Assembly (NCBI GenBank): GCA_003695865.1
Contig: RFGQ01000344.1
Span: 1-9,484, forward strand
Length of the DNA: 9,484 nucleotides
Direction of reading: 5' to 3'
DNA from: Gemmatimonadota bacterium
Lineage (GTDB): Bacteria > Gemmatimonadota > Gemmatimonadetes > Longimicrobiales > Gaopeijiaceae
The position numbers were made by a program, and so were the translations under genes. Under the pieces are notes generated by a model. That model was given only the letters and a program-made list of their open reading frames with translations. It was not told where the DNA came from and ran no database searches. Shown here one piece after another: positions 6,784-9,484 of the stretch (the first letter of the stretch is position 1; each line of letters opens with the position of its first letter).

Positions 6784-9484
6784 ATGGCGAGACCGAAGCG
6801 AAAGCAGCGGAGCAGGGATCGGAGGCCCGACACGGGCCGCGCCTACCCCTCGACGGCCGAGGACGCGCGCCGTACGCGGCTCCCGGGCTGGGTGGCGCCC
6901 GTGCTCTACGGCGCGCTCACGCTCGTGCTCTTCCGGGCCTTCGTCTTCAGCGACCAGATGCTGTTCGGGTCGGACACGCGCAGCCTGGGCTACATGGCGC
7001 GCGCCTTCTACGCCGAGGCGCTCGGGAACGGCACGTTCCCGCTCTGGAATCCGATCATCCTCGGGGGCACACCCTTCCTGGAATCGCTGGCGGGCGGCGA
7101 CTCGCTCTATCCGCCCAGCCTGGCGCTGCTGCTCCTGACCGAGACCTACCGCGCGCTGGGCTGGAAGCTGGTGCTGCACGTGTTCCTGGCCGGCGTCTTC
7201 ATGCACGGGTGGATGCGCACCCTCGGAGCCTCGCGCGGCGCCGCGCTGGTGGCCGGCGTCGCCTACACGCTCGCGCCCTTCATGGTGACCCTCGTCTTCC
7301 CGGGACAGGACGGGAAGATCTTCGTGACCGCGCTCACGCCGCTGCTCTTCTGGGTGAGCGAGCGCTTCTTCGTGCGACGGAGCGCGGGCTCCTTCGCGGC
7401 CGTCGCGGCCGTGGTGGGCCTGGTGATCCTCACCACCCACTTCCAGATGGCCTACTTCCTGTTCGGCGGAGCGGGGCTGTACGCCATCTTCCGCGCGATC
7501 CAGATCGCCCGCGGCACCGACGACCAGCCGCGTCGGGAGCGGGCCACCGTGGTCGCGCTGGCAGAGGCCGAGCCGGGGGAGGGCGGCGCGGCTGCCGGTG
7601 GGCCGGAATCCGCTCCGGCCCCCGCCCTGGGCCCGCGGGCGGCCGGGCCCCGCGCCGGTGCCGCGGCCCTGGGCCTGTTCGTGGCGGCCTCCGTAGTGGG
7701 CGCCGGTGTGGCCGCGGTGCAGCTCGTGCCGGCCGCCGACTACGTGGTCGAAGCCTCGCGCCGCACGGCCACCACGGTGCGGGCCCCCGACGAGGGCGGC
7801 GTCGAGTACGGATCGTCGTGGTCGCTGCATCCCGAAGAGGTGGTCGCGCTGGCCGTGCCCGAGTTCGTGGGCAGTTCGGTGGGCGGCGCCGCGTGGACGA
7901 GCGGCACGTACTGGGGGCGCAACGTCTTCAAGCTCAACCACGAGTACATCGGTATCGTCGTGCTGCTGCTGGCCGGGCTGGCCTTCTTCGGGGGGGCCCG
8001 GCCGGGCGTGCGCTGGTTCCTGGCCGGTCTGGGTACCCTGGCGTTGCTGTTCGCGCTGGGCCGTCACACCCCCGTCTGGCGAATCTTCTACGAGGTGGTG
8101 CCCGGCATCCGCCTGTTCCGGGCCCCCTCGCTCGCGGTCTTCCTGACCGGATTCGCCGCGGTCACGCTCATGGGGCTCGGCCTGGACCGGGTGCTCGCGC
8201 TGCGCGCTCGGGCCGAGGACCCCGCCTGGGCCCGCATCTTCCGCTATCTGTTCGTCGCCTGCGGGCTGCTCGGCCTCGGCATGCTGCTCGCCGGGTCGGG
8301 CGTGCTCACGCGCGCGTGGACGGCGGTGCTCTACGCCGACCTCGACCCCCAGAAGGCCGAGGCCCTCGCCCGGGCTCACCCGTTCATCGCGCGCGGCTTC
8401 CTGTTTGCGTTCGCCCTGGCGGCCGCCTCGACCGCGGCGGTCTGGCTCTTCCACCGGGCCCGCCTGGGGGCGCGGGGGCTCCTGGCCGCGCTCGTGGTGC
8501 TGGTCGCGGTGGATCTGGTGCGCGTCGACGCGCCCTTCATCCAGACCGAAGACTTTCACGCCTGGGCGCAGCCGGACCCGGCGGTGAGCTTCCTGCGCGA
8601 GCGGCAGGCGGCGGAAGGCCCCTTCCGCGTGCTCGACATGAGTGGTGGCGGGCAGGAGGTGCGACTCGGCATGTTCGGGCTCGAGCTCGCGGGCGGGCAC
8701 CACCCCAACGACCTGGCCCGCTACCGCGAGGTGATCGGCATGGTCGGCAGCGGCCTGCCGGTCAACCTGCTCACCAACCCGAACGTGGGGCGCATGCTCA
8801 ACGTGGCCTACTGGGTGTGGCCCGACCACCAGTACGGCCCCCTCGACCGGGCGGGGCTGCCCGAGGCCGTCGTGAGCCGGCTGCGGCCGGTCACCCAGAC
8901 CACCTCGGGAGGGCGCCCCTACCAGACGGTCTACGCCTTCGACGCGCTGCCGCGCGCCTGGTTGGCCACGCGCGCCCGCGTGCTCGGCGAAGCCGACGGC
9001 CTGGCACGGGTGCTCGACCCCGCCTTCGACCCCGAAGCCGAAGTGGTGGTGGACCGCGATCCGGGCCTGGCGCTCGACGGGATCCCGGCGAGCGGGCGGG
9101 TCCGCTGGGAGGAGCGCGGCCTCAATCGGCAGCGCCTCACCGTCGAGAGCGACCGGCCGGCCCTGCTCGTGATCGCCGAGAACTGGTTCCCGGCCTGGCA
9201 CGCGACGGTCGACGGCGGTGAGGCGCCGGTGCTGCGGGCCGACCACACGCTCCGGGCCGTCCCCGTGCCGGCAGGACGCCACGAGGTCGTGCTCACCTAC
9301 CGCTCCCCCCTGCTCGCGTCGATGCTGCGCGTGAGCGTGGGCAGTCTGGCGCTGGTCGTCGGCCTCGCCGTGGCCGGCGCTCTGCGCGACCGGCGGCGGC
9401 GGGGCGGGGCGGGGGAGGGCGCACCCGAGGCCACGGCCGCGGGGAGCGAGCCGCCGGCGTCCGCGTCCGGCGCCGGGGCGGAAG
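6784..9484 (+). CDS. YfhO-family polytopic membrane protein (putative GT-C glycosyltransferase), 3'-truncated
   Basis: The frame from ATG 6784 stays open to the last base, giving 900 codons. I checked every line and found no stop, so the end lies beyond the window. The N terminus is strongly basic (MARPKRKQRSRDRR). The first membrane helix is at about 36-55, followed by an extracytoplasmic loop with GSDTRSLGY (D64 may be the GT-C catalytic Asp) and the YfhO-like FPLWNP...GGTPF stretch (85-97). Roughly a dozen hydrophobic helices run to about residue 579, including FRAPSLAVFL near 445-454. A soluble domain follows (about 580-838) containing AENWFPAWHATVDG (798-811), the strongest family signature. 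A last helix lies at about 844-866, then a basic, Ala/Pro/Gly-rich tail. An Ala/Gly/Pro-rich loop at about 243-291 is unusually long. In Firmicutes, YfhO acts with a CsbB-type GT2 to glycosylate envelope polymers, and a similar GT2 sits in this operon. Function here is inferred. Confidence 0.88.
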   Translation, partial: MARPKRKQRSRDRRPDTGRAYPSTAEDARRTRLPGWVAPVLYGALTLVLFRAFVFSDQMLFGSDTRSLGYMARAFYAEALGNGTFPLWNPIILGGTPFLESLAGGDSLYPPSLALLLLTETYRALGWKLVLHVFLAGVFMHGWMRTLGASRGAALVAGVAYTLAPFMVTLVFPGQDGKIFVTALTPLLFWVSERFFVRRSAGSFAAVAAVVGLVILTTHFQMAYFLFGGAGLYAIFRAIQIARGTDDQPRRERATVVALAEAEPGEGGAAAGGPESAPAPALGPRAAGPRAGAAALGLFVAASVVGAGVAAVQLVPAADYVVEASRRTATTVRAPDEGGVEYGSSWSLHPEEVVALAVPEFVGSSVGGAAWTSGTYWGRNVFKLNHEYIGIVVLLLAGLAFFGGARPGVRWFLAGLGTLALLFALGRHTPVWRIFYEVVPGIRLFRAPSLAVFLTGFAAVTLMGLGLDRVLALRARAEDPAWARIFRYLFVACGLLGLGMLLAGSGVLTRAWTAVLYADLDPQKAEALARAHPFIARGFLFAFALAAASTAAVWLFHRARLGARGLLAALVVLVAVDLVRVDAPFIQTEDFHAWAQPDPAVSFLRERQAAEGPFRVLDMSGGGQEVRLGMFGLELAGGHHPNDLARYREVIGMVGSGLPVNLLTNPNVGRMLNVAYWVWPDHQYGPLDRAGLPEAVVSRLRPVTQTTSGGRPYQTVYAFDALPRAWLATRARVLGEADGLARVLDPAFDPEAEVVVDRDPGLALDGIPASGRVRWEERGLNRQRLTVESDRPALLVIAENWFPAWHATVDGGEAPVLRADHTLRAVPVPAGRHEVVLTYRSPLLASMLRVSVGSLALVVGLAVAGALRDRRRRGGAGEGAPEATAAGSEPPASASGAGAE

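Noticed and set aside
7209..9221. 670-codon + strand frame
   Set aside because: It is out of frame with the open YfhO frame, Arg/Ala/Gly/Pro-rich, and has no membrane segments or motifs.
5695..9282. 1195-codon open frame on the minus strand
   Set aside because: It is a shadow of the GT4 and YfhO genes in very GC-rich DNA. Its translation is Arg/Gly/His/Glu-rich without recognisable motifs, while the + strand frames carry clear family signatures.

Overview
The window is GC-rich DNA (well above 65% G+C by eye) from a diderm (LPS- or lipooligosaccharide-transporting) bacterium. The evidence for a diderm is an LptA/OstA-like protein gene followed directly by lptB. The very high GC, the Asp/Pro/Thr/Ala/Arg-rich tails of the Lpt-like protein and the general gene style would suit Gemmatimonadota or a similar high-GC lineage, but this placement is inference. 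There are no rRNA, tRNA, CRISPR or insertion-sequence features.

All six genes lie on the + strand and are packed as one apparent operon. (1) At 1-1850 is the lipopolysaccharide transport end: the 3' part of a periplasmic OstA-fold protein, then the LptB ATPase, joined by an ATGA overlap. (2) At 1861-3366 is rpoN (sigma-54), 10 nt after lptB and behind a strong GGGAGG ribosome site. The lptA-lptB-rpoN order is a classical neighbourhood in many diderms. (3) At 3366-6702 is a glycan block: a family-2 glycosyltransferase with two C-terminal membrane helices, a non-hydrolysing UDP-GlcNAc 2-epimerase (WecB type) and a GT4 glycosyltransferase. Each gene overlaps the stop codon of the one before it. 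(4) At 6784 to the window edge is a large YfhO-type polytopic membrane protein, open to the last base (900 codons visible, no stop). It is easy to miss because it has no stop inside the window.

A plausible reading is that the membrane-anchored GT2 makes a polyprenyl-phosphate-linked sugar, as the CsbB/GtrB/ArnC/DPM-like group does. The YfhO-like GT-C protein could then move that sugar onto an extracytoplasmic acceptor, as in the CsbB-YfhO pairing of Firmicutes. WecB supplies UDP-ManNAc and GT4 extends a glycan in the cytoplasm. This envelope glycan module is translationally chained to the LPS transporter ATPase and sigma-54, which would coordinate envelope export and decoration. No promoter could be recognised. 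The only noncoding gap of note is the 81 bp at 6703-6783, which holds a 7-bp GC hairpin without a T tract.
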